A stretch of 64,000 nucleotides of DNA from Homarus americanus (Eukaryota; Arthropoda; Malacostraca; Decapoda; Nephropidae). How positions within the stretch are numbered: the first letter of the stretch is position 1; every line of letters starts with the position of its first letter. The translations under genes were made by a program, and so were the position numbers. The notes under the pieces are model-generated. The model was not told the DNA's origin and did not search any database. It was given only the letters and a program-made list of their open reading frames with translations. The stretch lies in NCBI RefSeq assembly GCF_018991925.1, contig NW_024737042.1, forward strand, positions 15,581,356 to 15,645,355. Direction: 5' to 3'. This document shows, one piece after another, positions 25,865 through 38,445 of the stretch.

Positions 25865-26145
25865 TACCCCGTGAGTATGATTCTTTTCTCCTGAGTACAA
25901 TGGATCCGCCCATTGAGTAAGATATCATGACCGCTGAGTACGATGACTTAACCCCTTGAGTATGACGACTTATTCCCTTGAGTACGATAACTTAACCCCA
26001 TAAGGACGATGACTTAACCCGTTGAGTACAATATCTTATCTCTTATGTACGATGTCTCATACCCTGTGAATACCATGACTAAATCCCCTGAGCACAATGA
26101 GGCTGTACTCATGGCATAATGTGATCGTACTCAAGGGGGTTAAGA
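25865..26145 (+). repeat. Degenerate ~27-bp minisatellite, TTAACCCCTTGAGTA family
   Basis: About nine units centred on CGATGACTTAACCCCTTGAG (best at 25,941-25,960). The last unit (about 26,123-26,144, GTACTCAAGGGGGTTAAG) is inverted. The same family recurs on the opposite strand at 63,850-64,000. Confidence 0.8.
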
Positions 26146-26589
26146 AGAACAGATAATGGATGTCGGTCTCCGTTTGTGAGGGAAAGTTGAATGATTTTGA
26201 ATCTCTCCACCAACCATACTGAGAATTCGTAACAAAAACAACCGCCGCGTCGTTAAGTTTTCAGTTTAATAATCGTTGAGTGATTTATGAACTACTTTAA
26301 TAACAAACCAAGAGTTAACTGATATACACGTTGCACGAAGAACTATTAATAAAAAAAAAATATCCATAATATGAACAGCTTAAAGGCATAATAAACCTGC
26401 TACTTAATCACAAGGCTGAGACGTTGACGGCAATACTTTAATACTACTTATAATACTTTAATAAACCAGTGATGATCGTAAAGTATAATAAAGTATCGTA
26501 AAATGTCTAAAAAAGTATATCTGCCGTTACTGACTTTTATATATTTTTTTTATAGACTTTTGGTATACAATGACTGAGGCCAATGTTGA
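26146..26589. other. Unique AT-rich spacer
   Basis: Nothing recognised. Confidence 0.5.
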
Positions 26590-26690
26590 TGTAATATACC
26601 TGTAAGATACCTGCAATATACCTTTAATATACCTGTAAAACCTGTAAAATACCTGTAAAAATGTGTAAAATGCCTGTAAAAGCCCGTTAA
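26590..26690 (+). repeat. ATACCTGTAAA minisatellite
   Basis: About ten units of 10-11 bp, including ATACCTGTAA and ATGCCTGTAAA. Confidence 0.8.
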
Positions 26691-26825
26691 TGTGGCTTTA
26701 ACTTACATCATTTAGGAAGCCTCTAATTATACCGAGGTCAACGGGGAGTTCCTTTATGTATAGTAATGTGTTTATGATAACTTAAGGTTTTATAGATTTT
26801 GATGAATATTGGGAAGTTTGTAATG

Positions 26826-26827
<2 letters not shown>

Positions 26828-26907
<80 letters not shown>

Positions 26908-26950
26908 CACGTACACACACACACACACATACACAACACGTACACACACC
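26828..26950 (+). repeat. (CA)n microsatellite with ACACGT interruptions
   Basis: Pure CA at 26,828-26,904, then CA broken by AACACGTACACA to 26,950. Confidence 0.97.
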
Positions 26951-27537
26951 CGAGCTCCCTCCAGTGTTTACACAACATTCATACTTCCCAAGCTCACCTA
27001 TGCCTCTCCCTGGTCTTCCCTCCCCTAAATACAACGTAAACACTGAAAAAGTGCAAAAAGAGGGCATAAGATTATTCTTTCCCCTTCCCTACTCCACATA
27101 TCAAGAAGCGCTCAACACATGACCTTTCGACTCTCCACTGACCATCACCGACCTCATCTGCAAATTTGGTGAAAGCTTCTACACCATCCTCGACACCGGC
27201 TCCTACTACACACCTGAGATCCCCTAGCCCGAGAATTGCTGTTCGACACCACCCAACCACATCCAGCCCATACGTGCTGAACTGATCGCTAAGAACAACC
27301 CAGTCCCAACCATGTAAAAAGTATAAACAACATAATGAAATAAACCAGTGTAGTAATTCTGATAAACACTACTCCTTGCTGTCACTATGTTGAAATGAAC
27401 ATGGTTTCAAAGCTTTTATCTAGTTATTTGTATCACTTGTGTTACTTGTATATTATTTGTAATTCGAAACCCATTCCCCAAATATGTAACTGTATATTTT
27501 CAGCCTTCTGGCTGCCAAGCTCTTTCAATAAACCGTT
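26951..27537. other. Unique DNA, no gene called
   Basis: Short frames on both strands (27,072-27,260 minus, 62 codons) show no recognised domain. Confidence 0.5.
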
Positions 27538-27541
27538 AATA

Positions 27542-27628
<87 letters not shown>

Positions 27629-27750
27629 TGTATACACAAACAACGCAGCAACACACACACCAACTCACACAGACGCCCGCCCACTCACACAGACGCCCGC
27701 CCACTCACACATACATACACCCACACACCACCTACACACACACACACACC
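27538..27750 (+). repeat. (ATT)n microsatellite, then CACA/CGCCCGCCCACTCA repeats
   Basis: Pure ATT at 27,539-27,628. At 27,650-27,750 there are two copies of an ACGCCCGCCCACTCACACAG unit and then irregular CA. Confidence 0.95.
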
Positions 27751-28117
27751 CACGTCTCCAGGGCAGCAGAGGATCAAAGAGTAACCACATAATCCACAAT
27801 AGGGTGACATATGCTCCGCCATCAATTAATATATAAGCTTGGATTGTCCTGCCGCTCCACCATCCCTTTTACCTGCCAGCTTAACTACGCTTCATGACGT
27901 TTACTTATTTCTTGGTAAATTTAACGAAACTTAGAGAGAAAATGTTGAAGTTTTACGTTGGATGTTTTACCTTCATGAATATTGTGTTTACTTACTGTTT
28001 ATGAAGGGAGGCTTTATATCTCTCTTGAGGGTGATGGTTGGGGAAGTGTGTTTGGAGTGGATGGTGACGTGTGTAGGTTAGATTTATTTGATAGTGTAAG
28101 AGGATAAGATGCCGTCC

Positions 28118-28119
<2 letters not shown>

Positions 28120-28207
<88 letters not shown>
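28120..28207 (+). repeat. (AG)n microsatellite, ~43 units
   Basis: Uninterrupted GA/AG. The left flank (27,751-28,119) is unique with nothing recognised. Confidence 0.98.
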
Positions 28208-28209
<2 letters not shown>

Positions 28210-28764
28210 ACCTGAAGGTATATCATGACGGGCGTGGATGAAGGCACTGTGTGGGGGCCAGAGTAGAACAAGGTAGCTGACGGTGCCAGGAGGATAGTGG
28301 CACTAAAGCAGTACTTCACAGACAAGAACTTAAAAATATCGTCGCCAACAACTTCTACAAAATGTCCCCGTCGCCCTCTCGTGTTCCTGGTGGGCTATTG
28401 TTGTTGTGCCTCCCCTCCCCCTTTAGTGGGAACACCTTACTAACTCACTATGTGCACAATATTATCTACACAAACGACGAGAATACAGGTGTAGTGGCGG
28501 TGTCCTGCGGGGTGTAGCGACGAGGTGTTCCTCTTCCTCCTCCCCATCTCCGTAGTGGTGTACCGTGAAGGTGTAGTGGTGTACCGTGAGTGTAACTTAT
28601 TAATGGGTACACTGGCTCTCACCACTTTCACCTGCTTCAACCGGCATTTATTTTTCTCTGAAAATACAAGCTTCTTACACCAGGTAGACGATGATCACAG
28701 GACGAGACCCAGTGAATGACTCGTGACTAGATGTGTTGATGTTTACTGAGGCTGAAGGTAAGTG
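28208..28764. other. Unique, relatively GC-rich DNA
   Basis: Contains a 51-codon frame from ATG 28,362 to TAG 28,515-28,517 with a Leu-rich, signal-peptide-like start, and two GTAGTGGTGTACCGTGA repeats at 28,550-28,590. Neither is strong enough to call a gene. Confidence 0.45.
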
Positions 28765-29079
28765 AGTGAGTGGACCCAGGGTTCGATCCTCAGGCAGGGT
28801 GAACCTATGGGCAAGTTTCTTTACGCCACTTGCCTCTGTCTACCCAGCAGTAATTGGGAACCTGGATGTTAATCAATTTGCGGATCGTATTCCGGGGTTA
28901 GCGAGTTGTCCAGTCTTCTCGGACTATTCCGTGACACTGGGTTATGGAGTTCGTTAACTCAGGGTGTGGTTGTCATGTTGGCGACAGCTTCTACACCTTA
29001 AACAAATTCACGCCTAGGTGGCCCTAGGGCCGGCCATCATCGATTTCGAGGAGCTTCCATTATATGTATGTATGTATGA
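28765..29079 (+). mobile_element. tRNA-derived SINE, copy A
   Basis: Box B GGTTCGATCCT lies at 28,780-28,790 and is followed by the shared body (AGGGTGAACCTATGGGCAAG, then GCGAGTTGTCC, GGCGACAGCTTC and CCTAGGTGGCCCTAGGGCC). A small hairpin, TCGATTTCGA, follows at 29,040-29,049, then a (TATG)n tail (29,063-29,079). The 5' tRNA-like head is degraded. Confidence 0.85.
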
Positions 29080-29129
29080 CATGAATTAATTTTTGAATAA
29101 GGACGTAGTTGAATAATGGTTAGACTTGC

Positions 29130-30430
29130 CATCACCTGCCCAGCCTACCTCACCTGTTTACCTACCTCACCTTTTCACATACCTCACCTGTTTACCAAAC
29201 CACCTGCCCAACCCACCACCTGTTTACCCACCACCTGTCCACATAACCTCACCTGTTTAACAAACCTGCCCAACCCACCTTACCTGTTCACCCACCTCAC
29301 CTGTTCAACCCACCCCACCTGGCCCACCTCCACTCCACCTGTTCACCTACAATCCTGTTTTCCTACCTCACCTGGCCTACCCACCACCTGTTCACCCACC
29401 CACCTGTTCACCCCACCCCTCACCTGGCCTACTCACCCTCACCTGTTCACCCACCACCTGTTCTCACCCACCACCTGGCCTGTCTACCCCACCTGGCCCA
29501 CCCACCACCTGTTCACCCACCACCTGTTTTCCCACCTCACCTGGCCGACCTCACCACTTGCTCCACCTGTTCACCTACCTCACTTGTTCACCTACCCACC
29601 TGTCCACCCACTCCCCACCTGCCTACCCACCTCACTCTTCACCAACCTCCACCTGTTTACCCACCTCACCTGGCCGACCCACCTCACCTGCTCCACCTGT
29701 TCACCTTCCCACCTCACCCACCCACCTGTTAGCCCACCTCACCTGTTTACCTACCCCACCTGGCCCATCTACCCCACCTGTTCACCCACCTCACCTGGCC
29801 CACTTACCTCACCTGTTCACATCCCCACCTGGCCCACGCACCCACCTGTTCCACCCACCCCACCTGTTCAACCTATCTCACCTGTTTACCCACCTCACCT
29901 GCCCATTTACACTCACCTGCTCACCCACCACCTGGCCTACCCACCTCACCTGTTCACATACCTCACCCGGCCTACGCACCACCTGTTCTACCCACCACCT
30001 GTTCACCAATTCCACCTGTTTACCCACCCCACCTGGCCCATCCACCCCACCTGTTCACCCACCACCTGGCCTACCCACCTCACCTGTTCACCAATCTCAC
30101 CTGTTTACCCACCCCCACCTGGCCTATCTACCATTCACCACTCCACCACCTGGCCTATCACCCTCACCTGCCTATCTACCCCACCTGTTCACCCACCTCA
30201 CCTGGCCCATCTACCCCACCTGTTCACCCACCACCCGCCCATCCACCACCTGGCCCATCTACCACCTGTCCACCCACCACCTGGCTCCATCCACCACCTG
30301 TTCACCCACCTCACCTGGCCCATCTACCTCACCTGTTCACTCCATTCACCTGGCCCATCTAATCACCTGCTCATCACTTCACCTTTCACCACCATCACCT
30401 GCCTCATCCTACCTAACCTGCCTCATCCGC
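29130..30430 (+). repeat. CACCTGTTCACCCACCTCAC array (1.3 kb)
   Basis: Units of 15-20 bp alternate CACCTGTTCACC with CACCTGGCCCACC. The 443-codon and 298-codon frames rich in Pro, Thr, His and Leu are by-products. Confidence 0.95.
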
Positions 30431-30727
30431 CTCCACGTTTTATGTAATAAATAAAACAAGAACTAAATTATTTCACAAACTTAACACTTCATATCAAATT
30501 CAGCCACTTCAGGTAAATTACAGAAGCGGGCGAGAAATATTTTATATTACCAGCTTTCGGGAACACGACTAAACTTTTCATCAGAATGCCCTCAGTCAAG
30601 GCATCAGGTGCTTGCCCTGGGGACAGGATGATGCAGTCTTAATGAGCTTTCAATATAGAGACAACGTGTGCAGGTAACATTCTTTATTTTATCCAGTAAG
30701 TTGTTATAGAGAGATTATTTTGTTATT
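30431..30727. other. Unique spacer
   Basis: No recognised element. Confidence 0.5.
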
Positions 30728-30857
<130 letters not shown>

Positions 30858-30916
30858 TAAATATAAACTGACCTCTCTACATATACACAAATACATAACT
30901 ATACCTGTACCCTTTA

Positions 30917-31911
<995 letters not shown>

Positions 31912-32113
31912 TCTGTCTGTCTGTCTGTCTGTCTGTCTCCTTCCGAACTATGTATCTGTCTGTCTGTCTCCGAGCTGTGTGTCTGTTGACTTTTAACGAT
32001 CCTGTCTGTCTGTCTGTCTGTATGCCATATATAGCTCAGTGATAGAAACAAAAAATATATTAAAAGATAATCCTAATTAATTCATAAAATTAATCCGTGA
32101 TGCCTCGATCGTC

Positions 32114-32168
<55 letters not shown>

Positions 32169-32317
32169 CTCTCTCTCACTTTTAATTTTTCATTCTGTAA
32201 TATTCTCTCCCTCTCTTTGTCTTTTTCTGTCTGTCTGTATCTCTCTCCCTGTCACTGTCTTTCTGTCTCAATTCGTCTCTTTTTTTGTTACTGTCTGTCT
32301 GTCTGTCTGTCCGTCAT
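31912..32317 (+). repeat. (TGTC)n and (CT)n cluster
   Basis: TGTC runs at 31,914-31,938, 31,955-31,968, 32,002-32,021 and 32,292-32,313. (TC)n with one interruption at 32,119-32,177. Confidence 0.93.
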
Positions 32318-33004
32318 ATAGTCATGTATATAAATTATCCCTTTAAGTGAGTTATACCTGATATCAGCTATATATATATATATATATATATATAAATTAT
32401 TAACAATATAGGACGTATTAATTATATAGATTTTAGTGATGGTATACAAGGAACAGGTGTTAAATTGATAACTAATTAACCTGTCTTGGGATAAACAATA
32501 ATAATATATAGGTATAAACGATGATGTTAATGACAGTGAATTTAACATATATTTACCTCGGTTAATATTGATGTTCTAAGGTTGATAATATTTATAAACT
32601 AAAAATAATTTTTAACATAGAATCACTGGTTAAATATTAAGGTTAGAAAGGAAAAGAGAATTAAAGAAAACTCAAGCCATTTTAACATAATTTAACTTAG
32701 GAAATGTGGATAGTAAGATGAAGTAATATTTGATAATGTTAAAATATCATTAACATAATAAAAAAATAAACTTAAAAAATGTGGACATTAATTCGGTATA
32801 TTTTGAATAATTTCAACATAAAATAAACATGATAAATCAATCAGTTAATTTGACAAAGAAATTAAAACCAATACAACACATGATGGACTCAAAGTTAACA
32901 GATTGAACATGACTCACCTCATTGGTCTGTCCAGCTGAGCTATAGACTGTTGTTTTAACAGAGCCATTAACTCTGACAGGTGCGCCTTCCTCTGATGCCT
33001 CCAC
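32318..33004. other. Unique AT-rich non-coding DNA
   Basis: Short (AT)n at 32,369-32,393. Nothing coding recognised. Confidence 0.5.
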
Positions 33005-33330
33005 ACCTGGGGAGAGTGAGAGGTGAGAGTGAGTGTGGGGAAGTGAGGGAGAGTGAAGGGTGAGTGAGACGTGAGTGTGGGAGAGTGAGCAGGTGAGAGG
33101 TGGGAGAGTGAGCGAGTGAGAGGTAGGAGATTGTGTGGGGTGAGGGAGGTGAGGAGGTGAGGAGTAGGGAGAGTGAGGAGGTGAGATTGATTGTGGGGGT
33201 GAAGGGGGAGGGAGAGAGAGAGTGGGGAGGCTGTGTGGGAGAGTTAGGGGTGAGAGAAAGGTGAGAGTGATTGTGTGGGGTGAGAGAGAGTGAGGGAGGC
33301 TGTGGGAGAAATAGAGGAGAGTGAGAGATG
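33005..33330 (+). repeat. Purine-rich GTGAGAGTGAGTGTGGGG array
   Basis: Irregular GAGAGTGAG and GGTGAGAGG units. The 176- and 146-codon minus frames are Ser/Pro/His artefacts. Confidence 0.9.
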
Positions 33331-33985
33331 AGATAAACCCACACCAGACACAAACAGTAAACAACATGGTACAGGTGAGAAGTGACCATCACACCTGCCT
33401 CATTCATTAACTACACCTGACGAAGATAATAACGACCTGTGTTATTACCTAAAGCCCATAACAACAACACATACCACTTTGAAGTTCAATATCCATTAGA
33501 ATAAATTATATAAGAATAAATTTTGATCTTCATATTGTAAAAAAAAAAAAATAAAAAATAAAATAATAATCTAAAATAAATATCAAAACAAAAGCATAAT
33601 TATTGGGTTTTATATTGAGTCTAATACAACAAGTTATATAAATGTTATCTTATGTATTAAAAAAAATCAACATTATTCATTATATTCATCATGAAGTAAG
33701 ATATGTTCTTCAGGTGAGGTAACAGGTATTCCTCAGGTGTAAATAAGGTTACTTACACATGCTAATCAATTCATGAAGAAAATTTACACACACACACACA
33801 CACACACACATCCCTAATTACCATACCTAAGTTAAACACTGTAGATAAAACACCTTATTGGATTTACATAAATATAACTCTTCCTTAATTTACCCGGGCC
33901 AACATTATGTACAGCACAGGTAAAGTTGTTCACACCTTGTTCATAAATAAAGAGGCTGGAATACTGGGTGTGTGTGTGCTGAGGA
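33331..33985. other. Unique AT-rich DNA
   Basis: Contains A-rich runs (33,538-33,560) and a short (CA)n at 33,787-33,810. Confidence 0.5.
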
Positions 33986-34290
33986 GGGGAAGAGTGAGAG
34001 GAGGAGGAGGAGAGGAGGAGAGGAGATGGGGGAAGAGTGAGAGGAGGAGGAGGAGGAGGAGGAGGAGGAGGTGGGTTAGAGGATGAATAAGAAGAGGAGG
34101 AGGAGGTGGTAGAAGACCAGGAGAAAAGGAAGGAGGAAAAGGAAGAGGAGGAGGTGGAAGAATAGCAGGAAGAAGAGGAGGATCTGGTTGAGGTGGAGGA
34201 TAATGAAGAAGAAGGGGAAGAAGAGAATTTGGGAGGAAAAAGAGAAAAATGAAAGAGAAGACGAAGAAGATGATGGTGATTAGAAGACGT
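33986..34290 (+). repeat. (GAG)n / GAAGAGGAGG purine tract
   Basis: GAG-rich low-complexity DNA, purest at 34,030-34,070, grading into GAAGAAGA. Confidence 0.92.
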
Positions 34291-34474
34291 ATAACGATTA
34301 GAAGAAACAATTATACCAAAACAAGTAAATAGTTGGGGAAAAAATGATCTTGTTGGGCTAAAATCGTACTCAAGATACGTAATCACATGAATTACACAGA
34401 CTGCTGGTAACAAACACCACCCTAACACAATAATATACTTAAATGATTACTTATCTATTAAAAATTGACGGTAT

Positions 34475-34602
34475 ATAGTGAAACCTCCCTATAACGGACT
34501 TGTCTCTCTATATAATCCGTTAGATGGGGATGGTGGTTTCACAATTAACGGACCCTCGATATAACTGACTTTCATCTCCGTATAGTCCGTTAAATACGAG
34601 GT
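34475..34602 (-). mobile_element. Small pogo-like MITE, short copy
   Basis: The plus-strand left edge TATAGTGAAACCTCCCTATA resembles terminal inverted repeats of pogo/Tigger elements beside a TA target. On the minus strand the segment matches the left part of the 61.4-kb element (TTTAACGGACTATA, GATGAAAGTC, TATCGAGGG, GTGAAACC). It then reads through just one to two copies of the GAGACAAGTCCGTTATA motif before the terminus. The far terminus is degraded. No transposase is present. Confidence 0.6.
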
Positions 34603-34795
34603 CAGGTCATGGAGGTCACGTGAGCAAAAAAAAATAAAATAATCAACACTACACCATCCACCAGCTAAATAGCTCACGTTAACCGGCGGAGCTAAATACC
34701 GGGAGTCGTAATTTGTGTTGTGTTCAGCAGCAAATATTGAGAGAGAGGAGCGGGCGGGTTTACTTGCCAGAATAACTCTCAACTATTAAACACAC

Positions 34796-35795
34796 AAACA
34801 GTCAGTCAGTCAGTCAGTCAGTTAACCAATCAGTTAACCAGTCAGTCAGTCAGTTAACCAGTCAGTTAACCAGTCAGTCAGTCATTGTCAGTACCAGTCA
34901 TTTAACCAGTCAGTCATTTAACCAGTTACTCAGTTAACCAGTCATTCAGTTAACCAGTCAGATAACCAGTCAGTCGGTCAGTAGTCAGTTAACCAGTAGG
35001 CATTTAACCAGTCAGTCATTTAACCAGTTACTCAGTTAACCAGTCATTCAGTTAACCAGTCAGATAACCAGTCAGTCAGTCATTCAGGTTAACCAGTCAG
35101 GCATTTAACCAGTCAGTCATTTAACCAGTCAGTCATTTAACCAGTTACTCAGTTAACCAGTCAGTCATTAACAGTCAGATAACCAGTCAGTCAGTCAGTT
35201 AGTCAGTCAGTTAACCAGTCAGGCATTTAACCAGTCAGTCATTTAACCAGTCAGTCATTTAACCAGTTACTCAGTTAACCAGTTAGTCAGTTAACCAGTC
35301 AGTCAGTTAACCAGTACGTCATTTAACCAGTCAGTCAGTTAACCAGTCAGTCAGTTAACCAGTCAGTCATTTAACCAGTCAGTCAGTCAGTCAGTTAACC
35401 AGTCAGTCATTTAACCAGTCAGTCAGTCAGTCAGTTAACCAGTCAGTCATTTACCGTCAGATTTAACCGATGCAGTCCAGTCAGTTAAGTTAGCCAATCA
35501 GTCATTTAACCAGTTAGTCAGTCAGTTGGTCAGTCTAGTCATTTTAACCAGTCGGTCATTTAACCAGTTACTCAGTTAACTGGTCAGTTAAACAGTCAGT
35601 CATTAAACCAGTCAGTCAGTCAGTCAGTCATTTAACCTCTCAGTCATTAAACCAGTCAGTCAGTCAGTCAGTCAGTCAGTCAGTCAGTCAGTCAGTTAGT
35701 CAGTCAGTTAACCAGTCAGTCATTTAACCAGTTAGTTAGTCAGTCAGTCAGTCAGTCAGTCAGTCAGTCAGTCAGTCAATCACTCAGTCATGGTG
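34796..35795 (+). repeat. (GTCA)n / TTAACCAGTCAGTCATT array (1 kb)
   Basis: Tetranucleotide CAGT/GTCA runs are punctuated by TTAACCAGT or ATTTAACC. Larger blocks recur, for instance CAGTCAGTCATTTAACCAGT followed by TACTCAGTTAACC near 34,905, 35,015, 35,125 and 35,255. Confidence 0.94.
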
Positions 35796-36338
35796 AACCT
35801 AATCTGACAAAAACTATAGACATATAATTAGTAAAAGAAAAACACTTGTAATTATATGTGTAATTAGACAGGTGATGTAAAAGACATTCACACCTGTATG
35901 ATGTTAGTTACTAAGTATCAATCGTATTATTTTTTTTTCTATACAATATCATTAATTCTCTAAGGTCATATTAACCAAAATTCCGATTAGATATTTTTTT
36001 CTTCATGTTATTTTTATTCTCACGTAAAAAAATATTGAATAATTTTAAAAAGTCAAATGAATGCCGTTTATAACAGCTGTCAATTATTTTTCAATCTCTC
36101 AATATTTAGTTCGTCATGGGAGGAGATATGGTTGTTATTGTTATTGTTGAAGCCCATGACGAAACAGGTCACAGTGTGGGGTTGACCTGACCTTTACCTA
36201 TCGTCTTAGCTGCTTTAATAGGTCATTGGTCTAAAGGTTGGTCATACAGTTAACATTTGTTATTAGTGACTGTTTTTATGTTGACTTACTGTTTTATTGA
36301 CAGGCTCAGTTATTGTTTTTGTATCTGCGAGTGTGGCC
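35796..36338. other. Unique AT-rich spacer
   Basis: Nothing recognised. Confidence 0.5.
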
Positions 36339-37138
36339 GGACAGATGGCCGAAAGACATTTGGCCGACGGATTACACCGACGGACATTTGACAGAACGGA
36401 CAAATGGCCAAACGGACAATAGACCGAACTGACAAATGGCCGAACGGACATTTGGCCGAATGGACATAAGGCCTTTTTAATTCTATTTTATTTATTTTTC
36501 TTATTTGCCAAGTATTTTTTTGCACATTTACTAAAGGATAAAAGATATTAATTGTAATGTAATTGCTATATAAAAATTGCTTCAGTCTTGTGCTTAATAT
36601 CTGGTAGACGTCGGAAACAATCAGCATTATTTCCCCAATTTCAATTTAACTTGTGAATTACAAGGACTGAGAGAGGTTTATGTACACAGGGTGACCTTAC
36701 AAAACATGAGGTCAGGTCAAAAACATGACATCCGCTAATCCACACACCAACACCACCACAAACACAAAAGAAAGGGCGACGTAACTAGTCATGTTAAGTC
36801 AGGTCAAGTTCTTACCACGCCCCCAAACCAAAAAAAAAAAAAATGTATATCATGCAAATGTATCGTATTGAAATTATGTTCTCTTTTTATCCTTTGTTTT
36901 ATAAAGCAAATACACTGCAAAGAAGCAATTACATTACAATCAATATATTTTATCCTTTAGTAAATGTGCAAAAAATACATTGCAAATAAGAAAGAAAAAA
37001 AAGAAAAAATTAAAAAGGCCATATGTCCATTCAGCCAAAAGTCCGTTCGGCCATTTGTCCGTTCGGTCTATTGTCCGTTCGGCCAAATGTCCGTCGGTGA
37101 AACGTCCGTCGGCCAAATGTCTTTCGGCCATCTGTCCT
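36339..37138. mobile_element. Foldback (long inverted-repeat) element, ~800 bp
   Basis: The arm at 36,339-36,567 and the arm at 36,924-37,138 are reverse complements. Outer parts match (GGACAGATGGCCGAAAGACA against the complement ending at 37,138) and the inner boundary matches exactly over 17 bases (ATTGTAATGTAATTGCT at 36,551-36,567 with 36,924-36,940). Each arm holds several copies of a GGCCGAACGGACAAATG motif, then an AT-rich part with TTTGCACATTTACTAAAGGA. The 356-bp centre is unique. No transposase is encoded. It could be a MITE or a foldback element; no target duplication is evident. Confidence 0.8.
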
Positions 37139-37154
37139 GGAGCCGTATGTACAG

Positions 37155-37188
37155 GGTATGTATGTATGTATGTATGTATAGTATGTAT
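37155..37188 (+). repeat. (TATG)n microsatellite
   Basis: Short TATG run between the foldback element and SINE copy C. Confidence 0.9.
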
Positions 37189-37400
37189 GGTTGTCCAGTG
37201 CAGTTGGCGAGTTGTCCGGTCTTCTCGGACTATTCTTTGACACTGGGACATGCAGCTCGTTAACTTATGGTGTGGTTGTTGTGTTGGCGACAGCTTCACA
37301 ACCATAAACAAATTCACGCCTAGGTGGCCCGAGGGCCGGCCATCCTCGTTACACGAGGGACAACCATTATGTATGTATGTATGTATGTATGTATGTATGT
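37189..37400 (+). mobile_element. tRNA-derived SINE, copy C (5'-truncated)
   Basis: Begins in mid-body (CCAGTGCAGTTGGCGAGTTG) and keeps the GGCGACAGCTTC and CCTAGGTGGCCC blocks. A perfect hairpin CTCG-TTACA-CGAG (37,345-37,357) and a (TATG)n tail to 37,400 end it. The tRNA-like head is missing. Confidence 0.85.
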
Positions 37401-38445
37401 GTCACACAGGGTGATGCAACGAGTCTAGTGTGGCAGCATTATGTTAGTGATAAGGTGCAAGCACTGCTTGCTTTCCTCTCGTTTACAGCTAACACCCGTG
37501 TCTAGCCCTCGTGGCAAACAAGTAAGCAACTTGCATAAGTCTTCCCCTGCCTTACACAGCCTCTTCACCAACAAGACTCCTGCTGTGCCTCCTCGTGGCA
37601 ACACACGGTAACTGGGTGCCTCGTGGGCCCAAGATAGACCAGCAAGGGATCTCGGAGTAGCAGTGGGCCCAAGAGGGATGATAAGTAGGCCCTGGTATGT
37701 GGACACGTCCTGGAGCCTACCAACCACTGTCCCGCTGCCTTACGGATTAACCTTGGTAGGTGTACGCTACGAGAGTAAACCCCAAAACAAATCAGCAGTG
37801 GAGCCCCGCATCAGGCACACGTGTTACAGAGCTCCAACAAGACCCCAATGGCAGTATAAGAGGAAGATCACCACCATGGGAACCCAACGACTACAGCTGC
37901 CGACGAAGGCAATGCATGATGAACAGGTTACTAAGCCGAAACCCAACAAACTGGGCTATCGGCAGTCCATTGCAACTCTCCCTCTCCCCAGTCGTTGCAA
38001 CACTTGCACCACCTGATCAGGAAAAAGGGAGAGCCAAGATGTGTGGTTGCAGCCTGCGCTCCTGCCTCACAACATAAATCAACTCGCGCGCAGCCGTCAA
38101 CCAGCTCATCATACCTCTCATCATCATCAAAACCCCTATACCTCCAAAAGTCCTATGGCTGCCGTGAGTCTCTAGTCACAACTCTGCACATGGGTGCCAC
38201 AGATAAGATGGTCGTTTATGCACTGGGATCTAGGCAGCAGTGCAATGCGGTCCTGTCTGTGTGACTGAGCAGCCCTTTCGAGGAGCCACTCTGCTCACCC
38301 CACATGGGGAGGGGACTAGAAGAGGTGCCCTAAACATAGTCTGCCCATTACCCAACCTGACTGGGCAACCGCACCCAGTAAGGTCATCCTTATGTGGTCG
38401 AATAAACAATTATAATTACAAATCAAAACAAAAACAAACTATACA

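Noticed and set aside
27072..27260. Minus-strand 62-codon frame and a plus-strand LDTGS string at about 27,196
   Set aside because: No protease or other domain context on either strand; the DTG triplet alone is not evidence.
28362..28517. 51-codon frame with signal-peptide-like N-terminus
   Set aside because: Too short, no conservation evidence, no promoter or splice context; hydrophobic starts of this length occur by chance.
29116..30454. 443- and 298-codon frames
   Set aside because: CACCTG minisatellite; two overlapping frames with repetitive composition and no domain.
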